Below are positions 43,340 to 52,886 of a stretch of DNA of 64,000 nucleotides, one piece after another (the first letter of the stretch is position 1; each line of letters begins with the position of its first letter). The DNA comes from Paulinella micropora (Eukaryota; Cercozoa; Imbricatea; Euglyphida). The stretch spans positions 94,751 through 158,750 of the forward strand of contig BJOX01000160.1 of the NCBI GenBank assembly GCA_009731375.1, read 5' to 3'. The notes under the pieces are model-generated. The model had not been told where the DNA came from, searched no databases, and saw only the letters and a program-made list of their open reading frames with translations. The position numbers and the translations under genes were made by a program.

Positions 43340-43791
43340 GAGAGAGGCAAGGGAGAGGGAGGGAACTTACCCAGAATACATCCGTATAGCTGTGTTTGGT
43401 CGCGCGCTTCTTTCTTCTCCCAGAAGACATCCTTTTTTCCCCCCTCTTTGTCTCTTTTTTTTCCTTGACGAACCCTTGCCTAGAACAGCACACAGCACAC
43501 AAACAAGAACAGATTCATCAAGCAAAGACAGTCAAGGAAGACTATATAGTATTACCATCGTGGGTAAAGCACATCCACGTTAGACTTGCCCAGACATATT
43601 GCCGCGCCAGACTTCACCGCCTGACTGCGGTGCTCTTCAGGCACCATTGGGGCCAAGTAGGACATCGTAACTTGGTTCTTCTTGCCCAGGTCCTTATGCG
43701 CCATATCCACGCCGTCGTCGTCGTTGTACTTGGCTGCTTTCTCGGCAGTCAACTCCGACGGACACTGCAACACATACCATCGAGTCAGTTT

Positions 43792-43846
<55 letters not shown>

Positions 43847-44350
43847 NNNNNNNNNNNNNNNNNNNNNNNCGCGTAGCGTTCCAACCTACCTATACTTAAG
43901 TACACGCACCCACAATTTGGCAGGGATACATCCTCCTCCAGTTTTTCGTTGTGGCCGCATATTTCGCACTCACCCTTGTCGTTTAAATTAGCGACAAACT
44001 GGACTGCGTAAGCCTGATGAAAGACGAGCTTGGCAGTCGGGGGGCTACAGCTACTTCGCCACAACTCGTGCAAAACAAAGTGGCCAGCCTTCACTTTACC
44101 TTCCTTAACTTCACCGTCCTCAATGACCGCCGGTGTCGGTTGTTGCACCGACACACGTCCATCGTCACCGGGATATACAAACAGCATGCATAGCGGTCCA
44201 CAATGTGGCTTCCACAAAGCCATGTTAATTGCTGTCACTTGCGTCCTGACACGATCAGGCACTCCGACTGCAACCGAGACGTTCGTCACGTCCAAGCCCA
44301 CTATCACCCCACTCTTGCCCTCCAACTTGGGTTGCTGGTCCGGATCAAAC

Positions 44351-44385
<35 letters not shown>

Positions 44386-44509
44386 CAAAAGGAGATAGAC
44401 TGATAAGAGACAAAGTGTGGAGTAGGTAAGGGGTGTCCTAAGGTAAAGGGTGTCTCAAGGTGGGGTGTCTAAGGTAGGGGGTGTCCTAGATAATTACAGA
44501 GAGCGAGAA

Positions 44510-44547
<38 letters not shown>

Positions 44548-44620
44548 GAGTTTGGGATGCTCTGGTCCTAAGGTAGGGGGTCCTAAGGTAGGGTGTCTAA
44601 GGTAGGGGTTGTCCTAGATA

Positions 44621-44700
<80 letters not shown>

Positions 44701-46330
44701 GAGAGAAGTTTGGGATGCTCTGGTCGCAAGGTAGGGGGTCCTAAGGTAGGGGGTATCTAAGGTAGGGGGTATCTAAGGTAGGGGGTCCTAAGGTACCGAA
44801 ACGAGTACGTACCCCTGGCTGGACAAGTGCTCAGCACCACTCCTTCCACTGCTACCTTCTCTCCGATCGTGATTACGTAAGATGCACCCTTCACACTAGG
44901 ATTGCGCCCTTCGGCCGTGGATTCCTTGGAACGGGCTGGGCGCTGCCTAGCTTGGACTGGGCCGGGCGTTGCTGGCGGAGGAACAGAAACGAACGCGCGA
45001 AACGGATACTGCTTCGTAGTGTCCTCTTCTTGGGTGCCGCCCGCATCCTCTGACTCTTTTTCTACCACCTCTATCTCTTCTTCTACCTCTATGCATCCCG
45101 CCTCTGTGTTCTGTGATGGTTGCGCTTGCTGCTGCGGATTCTCCTGCAACGCTGGTACTGCTTCGTCCTGACACTGTCTAGTAAACCCTGCAGAGTCACC
45201 TCTTTGTTTGTGTACCTTAGTCGCAGTTGCTTATATATGTCTTTAAAGCCATGGTACCTCCACAAGCGCCCATACATTCTAGCCCAGGCCGGGGCATTTT
45301 TACATCATTCCTGCTCACAGAACTCGACGAACGTCTTGCTGTTGGCAAGTTGGCAGGCTTTTTTTGCCTTTCTATACAGACCGATCCGTGGGAAATGGGC
45401 ACTGATAGGTATTCTATTATTTCCTTATGCCTGGGAGACGATGGAGAAGGAGGAGGTGGAGAAGTAGTAGTAGTAGTAGTAGCAGTAGTAGTAGTAGTAG
45501 TAGAGGGAGACGGGGATTTGAGCCCTACATGCCTATTAACAGCATGCTCCCACTCGTTGCTCTTAGATACCTTACTCTCAGAAGAAGAAGAAGAAGAAGA
45601 AGAAGAAGAAGAAGAAGAAGAAGAAGAAGAAGAAGCTTTCAACCTCTCTTTCTCATTCTCTGCTTTCATCTCAGGGGTAAGAGGGTTGCTACTGTTGATG
45701 AATGCCCTCATATCGTCCGTAACAACAGAGGAAGCAGCAACAGAAGAGGAAGAAGAAGAAGAAGAAGAAGAAGAAGAAGAAGAAGAAGAAGAAGAAGAAG
45801 AAGAAGAAAGGGACAACAAAAGAGCTGTAGCTTCTCTCTCTACCGAAGAAGAAGAAGAAGAAGAAGAAGAAGAAGAAGAAGAAGAAGAAGAAGAAGAAGA
45901 AGAAGAAGAAGGAGAAGGAGCAGAAAGGGGGCTACAAGGAGAAGGGGGGTTAGAATCCACCTCCTCCTCCTTCTTCTTCTTCTTATTCTTCTCCTTCTTC
46001 TTCTTCTTCTTCTTCTTCTTCTTCTTCTTCTTCTTCTTTCCTTCTTTGGCTATAACCTCGTCTTTGGTAAGGTCAGTCTGGTCATCCTCTTCTTCATTCT
46101 TGGTCTTGCCCTGCTTCTTGTTTCCTTTTTTTTCCAAAAACTCCTCTTCGGAACTAGACTCGTCATTCTCTTCTTCATTCTTGGTTTTGCCCTGCTTGCC
46201 CTGCTTCTTCTTTTTTTTCTTCTCCTTTCCTTTTGTGATCATCTCCTCATCGTCATCACTCTTTGTACCTCCCCCAGTACCGCTTACATTCTTGGTTCGA
46301 TGTTTGGGGCCTTGTCTTCCTTTGTCTCGC
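42117..46330 (-). CDS. Multi-exon host gene, low-complexity acidic/Ser-rich protein
   Basis: Phase-consistent exons on the minus strand: 43764-43556, 43479-43371, 42979-42910, 42870-42117. Upstream exons with less certain ends lie at 44349-43890 and about 45150-44813, with a low-complexity 5' part at about 46330-45300. The 5' part has Lys-, Glu- and long Ser-runs translated from GAA/AGA repeats. The 44.3-43.9-kb exon has GVIVGLDVTNVSVAVG and a Cys cluster (CEICGHNEKLEEDVSLPNCG). The last exon encodes DWFRTWGHVEVEGILGPVD, then Thr/Ala runs and an acidic tail; its TAG stop is supplied by the satellite. No family recognised. Nuclear or regulatory function is only a guess from composition. Confidence 0.55.
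42470..42655. repeat. (AGT)n/(AGC)n repeat inside the last host exon
   Basis: Trinucleotide AGT/AGC repeats that would be translated as Thr/Ala runs on the minus strand. Confidence 0.85.
43020..43365. repeat. Intronic (GA)n plus CCTAAGGTAGGGGGT satellite
   Basis: Two modules of (GA)n, then TTTGGGATGCTCTGGTC or a close variant, then several GTAAGGTAGGGGGT units, inside an intron of the host gene. The satellite is the complement of the 40.6-42.1-kb unit. Confidence 0.9.
43795..43869. other. Poly-C run (about 50) and 23-N gap in an intron
   Basis: C-run at 43796-43846 followed by Ns at 43847-43869. True length unknown. Confidence 0.95.
44350..44812. repeat. Intron built of (GA)n and CTAAGGTAGGGGGT modules
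   Basis: The whole intron between a GTACGT donor and a TCTCTCTGTAG acceptor (minus strand) consists of three rounds of the same module: satellite units, TTTGGGATGCTCTGGTC, and a GA tract ending ATAATTACAGAGAG-like. Confidence 0.9.
45585..46040. repeat. (GAA)n/(CTT)n repeats in the 5' part of the host gene
   Basis: Four separate GAA tracts (45585-45630, 45745-45808, 45847-45910) and a CTT tract (45970-46037) with unique sequence between them. Expressed as Ser and Lys runs on the minus strand. Confidence 0.9.
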
Positions 46331-46379
46331 TGAGCTTTGGAGTCTTGGTTGTTGAGCCTATCAGTCTTTTGTTTTCTGA

Positions 46380-46516
46380 GACAGAGAGAGAGAGAGAGAG
46401 ATAGAGGGTGTCTAAGGTAGGGGGTGTCTAAGGCAGGGGGTGTCTGAGGTAGGGGTGTCTAAGGTAGGGGGTGTCTAAGGTAGGGGGTGTCTAAGGTAGG
46501 GGGTGTTCTACCAAAT

Positions 46517-46559
<43 letters not shown>

Positions 46560-46685
46560 AGAGAAAGAAAGAGAGAGAGAGAGAGAGTGAGATAGAAGTT
46601 TGGGATGATCTGGTCCTAAGGTAGGGGATGGTAAGGTAGGGGGTGTCCTAAGGTAGGGGGGTGTCCTTGAGAGAGAGACAGAGAG

Positions 46686-46736
<51 letters not shown>

Positions 46737-46970
46737 AAGTAATTTGTGATGCTCTGGTCCTAAGGTAGGGGGTGTCTAAGGTAGGGGGTGTTCTACTAAA
46801 TTACAGAGAGAGAGAGACAGAGAGAGAGAGAGAGACAGAGAGAGAGAGACAGAGAGAGAGAGAGACACAGAGAGAGAGAAAGAGAAAGAAAGGGAGAGAG
46901 ACAGAGAGAGAGAGAGAGAGATAGAAGCTTGGGATGATCTGGTCCTCAGGTAGGGGGTGGTAAGGTAGGG
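46380..46970. repeat. (GA)n plus GTCTAAGGTAGGGGGT satellite between host gene and viral block 2
   Basis: Repeated modules of GA tract, TTTGGGATGATCTGGTCC, and 2-6 units of TAAGGTAGGGGGTGTC. The array ends exactly at the 29-bp direct repeat that opens viral block 2. Confidence 0.92.
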
Positions 46971-46999
46971 GGCGTTTTCGCGTTTCTAGCGCGGGTGGA
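46971..46999 (+). repeat. 29-bp direct repeat, copy 1
   Basis: Starts GGCGTTTTCGCG and ends CGCGGGTGGA. An identical copy stands at 52538-52566 in the same orientation. This copy lies between host satellite and the recombinase gene, 57 bp before its ATG. Confidence 0.9.
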
Positions 47000-47056
47000 C
47001 AATGATTAAACTATTTTGACTTAGAAAAAATATAGACTTGTCTATTATATACTAAG

Positions 47057-48390
47057 ATGTGGAGCGAAGATGACAAGAAGTTTGTTAGGCAGTTAAGAGT
47101 TGCTACTACTGAAAGTAAAATTTATGAAGTCGTGTCCAACTTCTACGATAGTGAGTTAAAACCAAGTATCGCCTTTCATAATGCTATTATATCGCTATTT
47201 AGCACACCAACGAGTGATGAAGAGGTGCTTGAGGCACTAAAAGTCATATATCCGAAATATGCTATTGTGTATCCAAATTTAAATAGTAAAAGACAAAGAC
47301 TTTCTGAGGTGAGAAAAAAAGCAATAGAGCCTTATCAAAGCGAAAAAGTATATGAAATGAGCAAACTGGATAAGTATTTTAATCTGAATGAAGACGAGCG
47401 GATTGATATCGTTGAGGGGTATAAGAAAGATGTCAAAGCCAAAAATGAACAAAAAATACAGATTGATGTCCGCGATGTAATGGCTAAAATGAACGATATG
47501 ATATTAAGTAATGACCCTTATCTTAAACTACTTGCTTTGATGATAGCAATTGGAGCAAGGCCTGTGGAAATATTTGACAAAAACACGTATGAATTGATAC
47601 TAGATAAACCTTCTTGGTTGCGAGTGAATAACCTAGCAAAGAAAAGAGAAGGACAAAAAAGAATTGGACTGAGAGGCCTGTTGTCCTTTTTACTCCCAGT
47701 TCGTAATAGAACAAGTAAATTCAATACGGAATCATTTCAAAAAGAAAAAAGCAGTCATCATCAACAACGAAGGTGTGCTTGATAAGCAAAAGAACAATGA
47801 ACTAAACAAACGAATCATCAAAATCTTCCCTTGGCTATCGGAATACACACAGAAGAGTAGTATGTTGGCGGAAACTATATGCTAGTTTGTCGTATAGTAA
47901 TTTCGCCAATCCGAAATTAGAGAATTTTAATACGTGGGTAAGCAATGTATTGGGACACGGCGATATGCTCACTTCATTTAGTTATAGTTGGGTAAATGTG
48001 GCCGACCCTGAAGAAATTAAGGCAGAAGGGATTAAAACAGAATTAGAGGAGTTAAGACGCAAAATAGATTTATATCTGAATTTAAATAATACTAATGAAA
48101 CTGAAAGCGAAAACGGAGACGAAGAAAGCAAATATCGACCATTAGGAAAAGGCGCTAGCAGAGAGGATAAGTATAAATTGCTTGAGCAGATTTACAATGA
48201 TAACCCGAATATTACAAATACTAAACTACGAAAATTAAGCGGGATTGGAGCCGTTATTGTCAATAAGTTTATCAAAGAGAAGAGGAGTGGAGCGACGAAG
48301 AGCGAAGCGAAAAAAGAAGCGCCACAAGAAGAGGAAGCAAAGCCGTTAAGAAGAAGCACGAAAAATAAAAAACAAGTGGTTAATACTTAA
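47057..48390 (+). pseudogene. Tyrosine recombinase, protelomerase-like, frameshifted
   Basis: The N-terminal half (47057 to about 47645) reads to LMIAIGARPVEIFDK, carrying the catalytic Arg in an 'R-P-x-E' box, and WLRVNNLAKKR. A frame change near 47650 and another near 47705 follow. The C-terminal half has MLRKLY, VLGHGD and TSFSYSW, with the second Arg, the Gly-His and the nucleophile Tyr; it reads mainly from 47887. A Lys/Glu-rich tail with a helix-turn-helix-like segment ends at 48390. Such a box order occurs in phage integrases and telomere resolvases; the RP-E box and the SYS motif remind me of protelomerases. It would integrate or resolve viral DNA, but is broken here. Confidence 0.7.
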
Positions 48391-48655
48391 CAACGATTAA
48401 AGGCGGTTCTCCATATCTCGCTCTAATATCAGACTCTCGTCTATAGCATTTAATAGAGCAGATTGTGAAAAACTCAATACTATCTACACCATAAAAATTA
48501 CCTGCTATAATAGGAGGGTGCGACTGGAATGTGCGAGACAAGCCACATATATTACAAAATTCTTCTCCATAAATCGGCTGGGGCATCTCTGAATAAACAA
48601 ATGTCCTTATATGTCCAACTATATCACTCGGCAATTCGCGTATTATTATTGACAT
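48380..48655 (-). CDS. Small Cys-containing protein, unknown
   Basis: 91 aa; the N-terminus is like a short F-box-type helix (LPSDIVGHIRTFVY). Then CNICG and, 35 residues later, CSIKC suggest one zinc-binding site. It overlaps the end of the recombinase by 11 bp and shares a 24-bp promoter gap with the next gene. No homologous family can be named. Confidence 0.5.
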   Translation of the reverse strand: MSIIIRELPSDIVGHIRTFVYSEMPQPIYGEEFCNICGLSRTFQSHPPIIAGNFYGVDSIEFFTICSIKCYRRESDIRARYGEPPLIVVKY

Positions 48656-48679
48656 GTTTTATATAATATAAAATATAAA
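48656..48679. promoter_or_regulatory. 24-bp AT-only divergent promoter
   Basis: Between the start codons of the 48.4-kb (-) and 48.7-kb (+) genes there is only TTTTATATAATATAAAATAT plus four bases. It can present TATA-like boxes to both strands. Confidence 0.55.
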
Positions 48680-49912
48680 ATGAATTTGTTTGGTCAAAGC
48701 ACGAATACACCATCGTCATCAACTACATCGTCGTCGTCTTCTTTATCTATTGATAGCATAAAAGACGCACTACCAACAACCGCCTTCGGAGAATTGCGAA
48801 CGGCCACTTTGTCGCCAGTATTACAAAATGTATTCACTTATGGTATTAATACGCGATTCTTTGACAAAACGGAAACAAATGGCGGGGTGGTATCAACTGC
48901 TAATTCAATGGCGGTTTTGACTACATCGGCCTCAGGTAATTCAGCCGCACAGATTACGACTATTGAAAGAGCCAAATATAGAAGTGGTATGGGGTTGGTT
49001 GCTAGATTTTCCGCATTGTTTCCATCATCCATTGCCGCAGACACTTTCAATTGCGATATTGGCATAGGCACACCAGCAGACAATTTATGTTTTAGGCAAT
49101 CAAACTTGGGAATGTCCGTTGTAAGAACGGCGGCAAATGTAGAAAATGTGGTTAGTCAATATGCGTGGAATGTTGATAAATGTAATAATACTGGAAATTT
49201 CCCCGCAATTGATTTTACCAAATTAAATCTGTTTGAAATAGTAGTCCAATATCTGGGTAGCGGTCAACTTACATTCAAAATAGAAAATCCGCGCACTGGA
49301 CGAATGGAAGTAATTCATGCGATTAAATACGCGAGCACTGCTACTACTCCATCATTAGATCAGGCGGCGTTTGCTATTTATGCGAAGGCGTATTCATCAA
49401 GTCTGGCATCTGTTGTAATGAAAACGGCTAGTATGTTTTTGGCGGTTGAGGGGAATATTGATCGGACTATTGCTATAACTAACTCGTATGATAATGTCAA
49501 GAGTATAGGATCAACTGAGAATGCCATATTTACTATTAGAAACCGCGCCACATTCAACAGCAAAACGAATTACAACATAATCTACTTTGAGAATTTATGT
49601 ATAAGTAATTCGGACACTAAAACATGTATCGCGAGAATTATTCTTAATACCACATTAGGAGGAACACCTTCTTATTCAAATTACGATACAAACACATCAT
49701 TGGCCGAAGTAGATACAGCGGGGACAACAAGAACCGGTGGAAGTGTGATATTTACATATGTGTTGTCTGGTGGTTCATCAATATACATTGATTTGTCTCA
49801 ATACAATATCAAAATAGGGTCAGGTAAGACATTTACTATATCCGCACAAAATACGAGCGGTGGAACGGCAAGTATTTATGCTTCATTAAACTGGATTGAA
49901 GATCAGATTTAA
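48680..49912 (+). CDS. Viral structural protein of the GELRTA type (probable receptor-binding/vertex protein)
   Basis: 410 aa. A Ser/Thr-rich N-terminus is followed by GELRTATLSPVLQNVF (about residue 36), ERAKYRSGMGLVARFSALFP and VVQYLGSGQLTFKIENPRTG, then MFLAVEGNI. This order is characteristic of a structural/fibre-base protein shared by many large algal viruses and their satellites. The C-terminal 130 residues form a separate beta-rich domain, likely the head for host contact. Intact, in contrast to its neighbours. A palindrome follows 20 bp after the stop. Confidence 0.75.
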   Translation: MNLFGQSTNTPSSSTTSSSSSLSIDSIKDALPTTAFGELRTATLSPVLQNVFTYGINTRFFDKTETNGGVVSTANSMAVLTTSASGNSAAQITTIERAKYRSGMGLVARFSALFPSSIAADTFNCDIGIGTPADNLCFRQSNLGMSVVRTAANVENVVSQYAWNVDKCNNTGNFPAIDFTKLNLFEIVVQYLGSGQLTFKIENPRTGRMEVIHAIKYASTATTPSLDQAAFAIYAKAYSSSLASVVMKTASMFLAVEGNIDRTIAITNSYDNVKSIGSTENAIFTIRNRATFNSKTNYNIIYFENLCISNSDTKTCIARIILNTTLGGTPSYSNYDTNTSLAEVDTAGTTRTGGSVIFTYVLSGGSSIYIDLSQYNIKIGSGKTFTISAQNTSGGTASIYASLNWIEDQI

Positions 49913-49932
49913 ACAAAAAAAAGAAGGTTTTA

Positions 49933-49951
49933 TTTATGCATAATGCATAAA
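49933..49951. terminator. 19-bp palindrome between converging genes
   Basis: TTTATGCAT-A-ATGCATAAA: 9-bp perfect arms with one central base, 21 bp after the structural-protein stop and just before the end of the converging 50.0-kb gene. It fits the hairpin type of transcript end seen in mimivirus-related systems. Confidence 0.6.
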
Positions 49952-49956
49952 TTGCA

Positions 49957-50214
49957 TTAAGCATCAACTTTCTTTTCTATCTCTATTGACATTTTTTTAA
50001 TGTATTCAAAACCCTTATCCTTGATTAATTTTTCTGTTATACGTGCGTGATTTTTCTTCAAATATATGTAAAACTGATCAATATTAACACCGCAGGGAAT
50101 TAGATGTTTATGTTGTCGTCGTCGTCGTAAGTTGATGTTTTTTATTAGAGTGAATAGTATATCTAAATTTTGTATGAATGTCATTATATCTATGTATTCT
50201 TTTTTATTACGCAT
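49957..50214 (-). CDS. Small viral ORF, 85 aa, unknown
   Basis: Lys/Ile-rich, one RRRR run in the centre (NLRRRRQHKH), otherwise helical. Its start overlaps the stop of the upstream penton gene by 8 bp, so the two are probably co-transcribed. Family unknown. Confidence 0.45.
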   Translation of the reverse strand: MRNKKEYIDIMTFIQNLDILFTLIKNINLRRRRQHKHLIPCGVNIDQFYIYLKKNHARITEKLIKDKGFEYIKKMSIEIEKKVDA

Positions 50215-51004
50215 GATACAACTTTAAGAGAATACTAAATTCAAAATTGACAGGACATTCAAGCACATTGCCACTCGCATTTCTAATGACGATATCAATA
50301 GACCTTAAACTTTTTGTTGTATTAAATGGCACATAATCGGCAACATCGTTTGACGATTCAAAGTAGCACTGGACTCCATAGGGCTTATCTAAATTGCATT
50401 TACCAACGACAGAGAAATTACCATTTGCTTCAACTAAACCAGATTGATTTAAAGCACGGCTATGGACATAAACGGCCGTTTCACCGATTAGATTTACTAT
50501 GGATTGCATTGTGCTATTCGCCGCCGCCGAAATATCGGCAGTTAGCCCTATCTTGTTGTTAATAGTGCTGTTATCATAATCAAAAGCATACGTATCACCA
50601 GTGAATGCGAAATTCAATTTATTAACGGAGTTCAAAGTTATAACTACAGAGTTGGGGGTAATTGCTGAATTAATTGCAGTTTGAAGGGCGGTAATAAATG
50701 TATCAATGGTGTATTGATTTTCTGTTACGATTGCCGTTTTTGTAGTGGATCCAGTTGTTTTAATCAATGTGAGAGTGTTGGCATAACTCGGTATATTTGG
50801 GAAAACGTTTGGAATGGAGATACTTTTAACGACATAAGCACTGATTATATCACTATTACGACCAGTTGCTGGTAAATCAACGACGAAACGGCCATTGTGA
50901 GTAGAAGCGGATTTTGATTCTGTTGTATCGCTTGAGGAGACGCGAAGGAGGAAATTTTTGCGGGTGCGTTTCTCATCTTCTAAGTTGGAGATCGTAAAAG
51001 ACAT
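50207..51004 (-). CDS. Penton (minor capsid) protein, single jelly-roll type
   Basis: I chose the ATG at 51004 (MSFTISNLEDEKRTRKN), which follows an AT-rich leader; an upstream in-frame ATG at 51058 lies outside the usual pattern. About 265 aa. Family features: an early SAYVVKSISIPNVFPNI, then YTIDTFITALQTAIN, IGLTADIS, and a late TKSLRSIDIVIRNASGNVLE strand. This set is typical of PLV and virophage pentons, which cap the five-fold vertices of the capsid. The frame is intact. It lies divergent or close to the structural and recombinase genes, as in related viruses. Confidence 0.85.
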   Translation of the reverse strand: MSFTISNLEDEKRTRKNFLLRVSSSDTTESKSASTHNGRFVVDLPATGRNSDIISAYVVKSISIPNVFPNIPSYANTLTLIKTTGSTTKTAIVTENQYTIDTFITALQTAINSAITPNSVVITLNSVNKLNFAFTGDTYAFDYDNSTINNKIGLTADISAAANSTMQSIVNLIGETAVYVHSRALNQSGLVEANGNFSVVGKCNLDKPYGVQCYFESSNDVADYVPFNTTKSLRSIDIVIRNASGNVLECPVNFEFSILLKLYHA

Positions 51005-51039
51005 TGCTATATTATAATATATTTTAATTTTTAATTTTT

Positions 51040-51297
51040 TTATTGTTTTACGACACATCTACTGGGATAGATAGACGCGACTTTAACATATTTCAACCAA
51101 GCGGTGATGGCGCGATCTGCGTTATAATCGGCCGCATAACGAAGAGTGACTTCCGCAGTTCGCGAGTTATTAACCGCAAGACCAAATGCTCCAATGTGTG
51201 GCGATTGTTTGAGTGTTTGGATAATGGTAGCAAATCCTGAGTTAGATGTGCATGTTTCTATCGTTTTTACGTTTAATACTACTATTAATGCTATCAT
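51040..51297 (-). CDS. Small ORF, 85 aa, unknown
   Basis: N-terminal hydrophobic start (MIALIVVLNV) followed by soluble-looking sequence with VTLRYAADYNADRAITAWL. Located upstream of the penton on the same strand, with a short spacer. Could be a fragment of a longer viral protein whose upstream frame is lost. Confidence 0.35.
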   Translation of the reverse strand: MIALIVVLNVKTIETCTSNSGFATIIQTLKQSPHIGAFGLAVNNSRTAEVTLRYAADYNADRAITAWLKYVKVASIYPSRCVVKQ

Positions 51298-51349
51298 TTA
51301 CGTGTTCATTAATACCATCACTGGACTATTTGTTGAAAGAAGCATTAAA

Positions 51350-51739
51350 CTATAAATGCTCGTTCTCAATTCCAGCGATAATATTATTCAAGACAGTAGC
51401 GGAAAGTTGCCCACGATTATCTTTTTTCCACTTATAGAAATTATCTATTTCTTTATTTATTTTCTTTTCCAATTTCTTTTTTCTCATACGAATAAGTTTA
51501 TCCTCCTCTACTTCATTACTTTCAATACTCAATCGTTGCAACATCTCATTGATAGCCTCAACCTTAATCAGGTCTGGCTGTTTCTTTTCAACGAGACGAG
51601 AGATTTCTTTATCCGTTTTTGAAATTCTTTCTTCGCAAGCGATTTTATCCTTATTTAGTCTATCCTTAGAAGTTCTACGAATTTCAAATTCCTCTAACCA
51701 ATCGGATTTAGTTTTGATTCTACTTGGAATTAAGTTCAT
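51350..51739 (-). CDS. Coiled-coil protein, about 129 aa
   Basis: ATG chosen at 51739 (MNLIPSRIKTKSDW), because the sequence before it is a tandem GTCGCAxxxTTTCAC repeat. Highly charged heptad-like helix (about residues 20-105: EERISKTDKEISRLVEKKQ...) with a basic C-terminal KKKLEKKINKEI. No family. Similar coiled-coil genes are common in virophage genomes. Confidence 0.5.
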   Translation of the reverse strand: MNLIPSRIKTKSDWLEEFEIRRTSKDRLNKDKIACEERISKTDKEISRLVEKKQPDLIKVEAINEMLQRLSIESNEVEEDKLIRMRKKKLEKKINKEIDNFYKWKKDNRGQLSATVLNNIIAGIENEHL

Positions 51740-52537
51740 TTTTTTTGTTGCGACACTGCGACAAAAAAAAGTGAAATTCTGTCGCAACCTCTGCGACACT
51801 GCGACAAAAAAGTGAAATTCTGTCGCAAAAACATATTCACGGAAATAGAATTTTCTAGAATTTGATGTAAAAATAATACTTCAAATACTTTCCTATATCA
51901 CTGGTAGGTTCACGCGGTGGAAAGACTAATGGTTCAAAGTAGTCATTGAAATTTTAGGTTGCGGGTTCAATTCCGAAGGATGTTTTTCTACCACGGCGCG
52001 AATCTTTATTTTTTTCGTCCGTATCAAAAATTGAATAAATAGAATAAATTGTATGTATTTTACGTGATGCGGTGTATAGTTTTGATTGATAGTTAAAGCC
52101 GTCTGAAATTTTAAGTCGCAGGTTCAAAACTATAACCCACATCGCTTTTTTTTGCTTATAAATCTAGCCATAACGATATTTTTTTGGATGAATATAAGAG
52201 CAGGGGAAGTGAAAATATCTTCTCCTATTGGTGGCCAACCCCATGGTCGGCCACGGCCAAGTCGGTTTTTTAAAGGTTGGACACTTTTTTATCGTTAAAT
52301 TTCAATATTTATTAATAATTCTTCTTCGTATTACACATTTTTTATATTGTCCAACCTGTCCAACCTTTTATTAAAAAAAAGTAAATTTTTTTCCTCTCCC
52401 CTTTTATTATACCCCCTCTTAAATAATTTCTTAAAAAAAGGGTCGGACTTGGACAGACTTGGACACTATTAATACCAAAACGATTTTGTCTCTCTCGGTT
52501 GCTTAATACCTCTCACAGCCGTCCAAGTCGCCACAAC
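51740..52537. other. Non-coding gap in viral block 2 with short tandem and inverted repeats
   Basis: Contains a duplicated GAAATTCTGTCGCA motif (51772 and 51817) and two related tRNA-like segments with box-B-like GGTTCAA (about 51900-52010 and 52070-52150). Also GGTTGGACA/TCCAACC repeats around 52270-52370 and GACTTGGACA repeats at 52445-52470. No ORF. It may be a viral regulatory or terminal region. Confidence 0.5.
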
Positions 52538-52566
52538 GGCGTTTTCGCGTTTCTAGCGCGGGTGGA
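52538..52566 (+). repeat. 29-bp direct repeat, copy 2
   Basis: Identical to 46971-46999. Here too it precedes a gene start by about 51 bp. Confidence 0.9.
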
Positions 52567-52617
52567 TTTTCTATTTAAAATAATTAAAATAATATAATTA
52601 TATATATAAGAGACATA

Positions 52618-52845
52618 ATGCCGAGGACACCTCAATTCACTAAGGAAGAAATCGTTCAACGGAGAAGGGAAAGGGCGAAAGCATTTTTGAAGGCTCATCC
52701 TGATAAGAATAGGGAAAATGCGAAGGCATACTATTATAAGAACCAAGAGAGAATAAAATTACTGCGGAAGGAGAAATACGAAAAACAAAAAGCGGCATTG
52801 CTTGAATTAAGGGCTTTTCGTGATAGTATGTTAAACAATATATAA
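52618..52845 (+). CDS. Small basic protein, 75 aa
   Basis: Lys/Arg/Glu-rich, a single long helix (RRRERAKAFLKAHPDKNREN...). AT-only leader TATATATATAAGAGACATA before the ATG. Possibly nucleic-acid binding. Similar short 'KNRENAKAYYYKN' type proteins occur in giant-virus genomes, but I would not name a family. Confidence 0.5.
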   Translation: MPRTPQFTKEEIVQRRRERAKAFLKAHPDKNRENAKAYYYKNQERIKLLRKEKYEKQKAALLELRAFRDSMLNNI

Positions 52846-52886
52846 TTTATTTTATATATAAAAATATATACACTATTATATAAACC

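Noticed and set aside
45227-46404. Plus-strand ORFs of 325-368 aa at 45.2-46.4 kb
   Set aside because: Mostly poly-Glu, poly-Arg and poly-Phe from GAA/CTT tracts; the minus strand has phase-consistent exons downstream.
51895-52155. Two tRNA genes
   Set aside because: Box-B-like GGTTCAA is present, but the T-arm and acceptor stems do not pair in tRNA register; kept only as a finding about tRNA-like segments.
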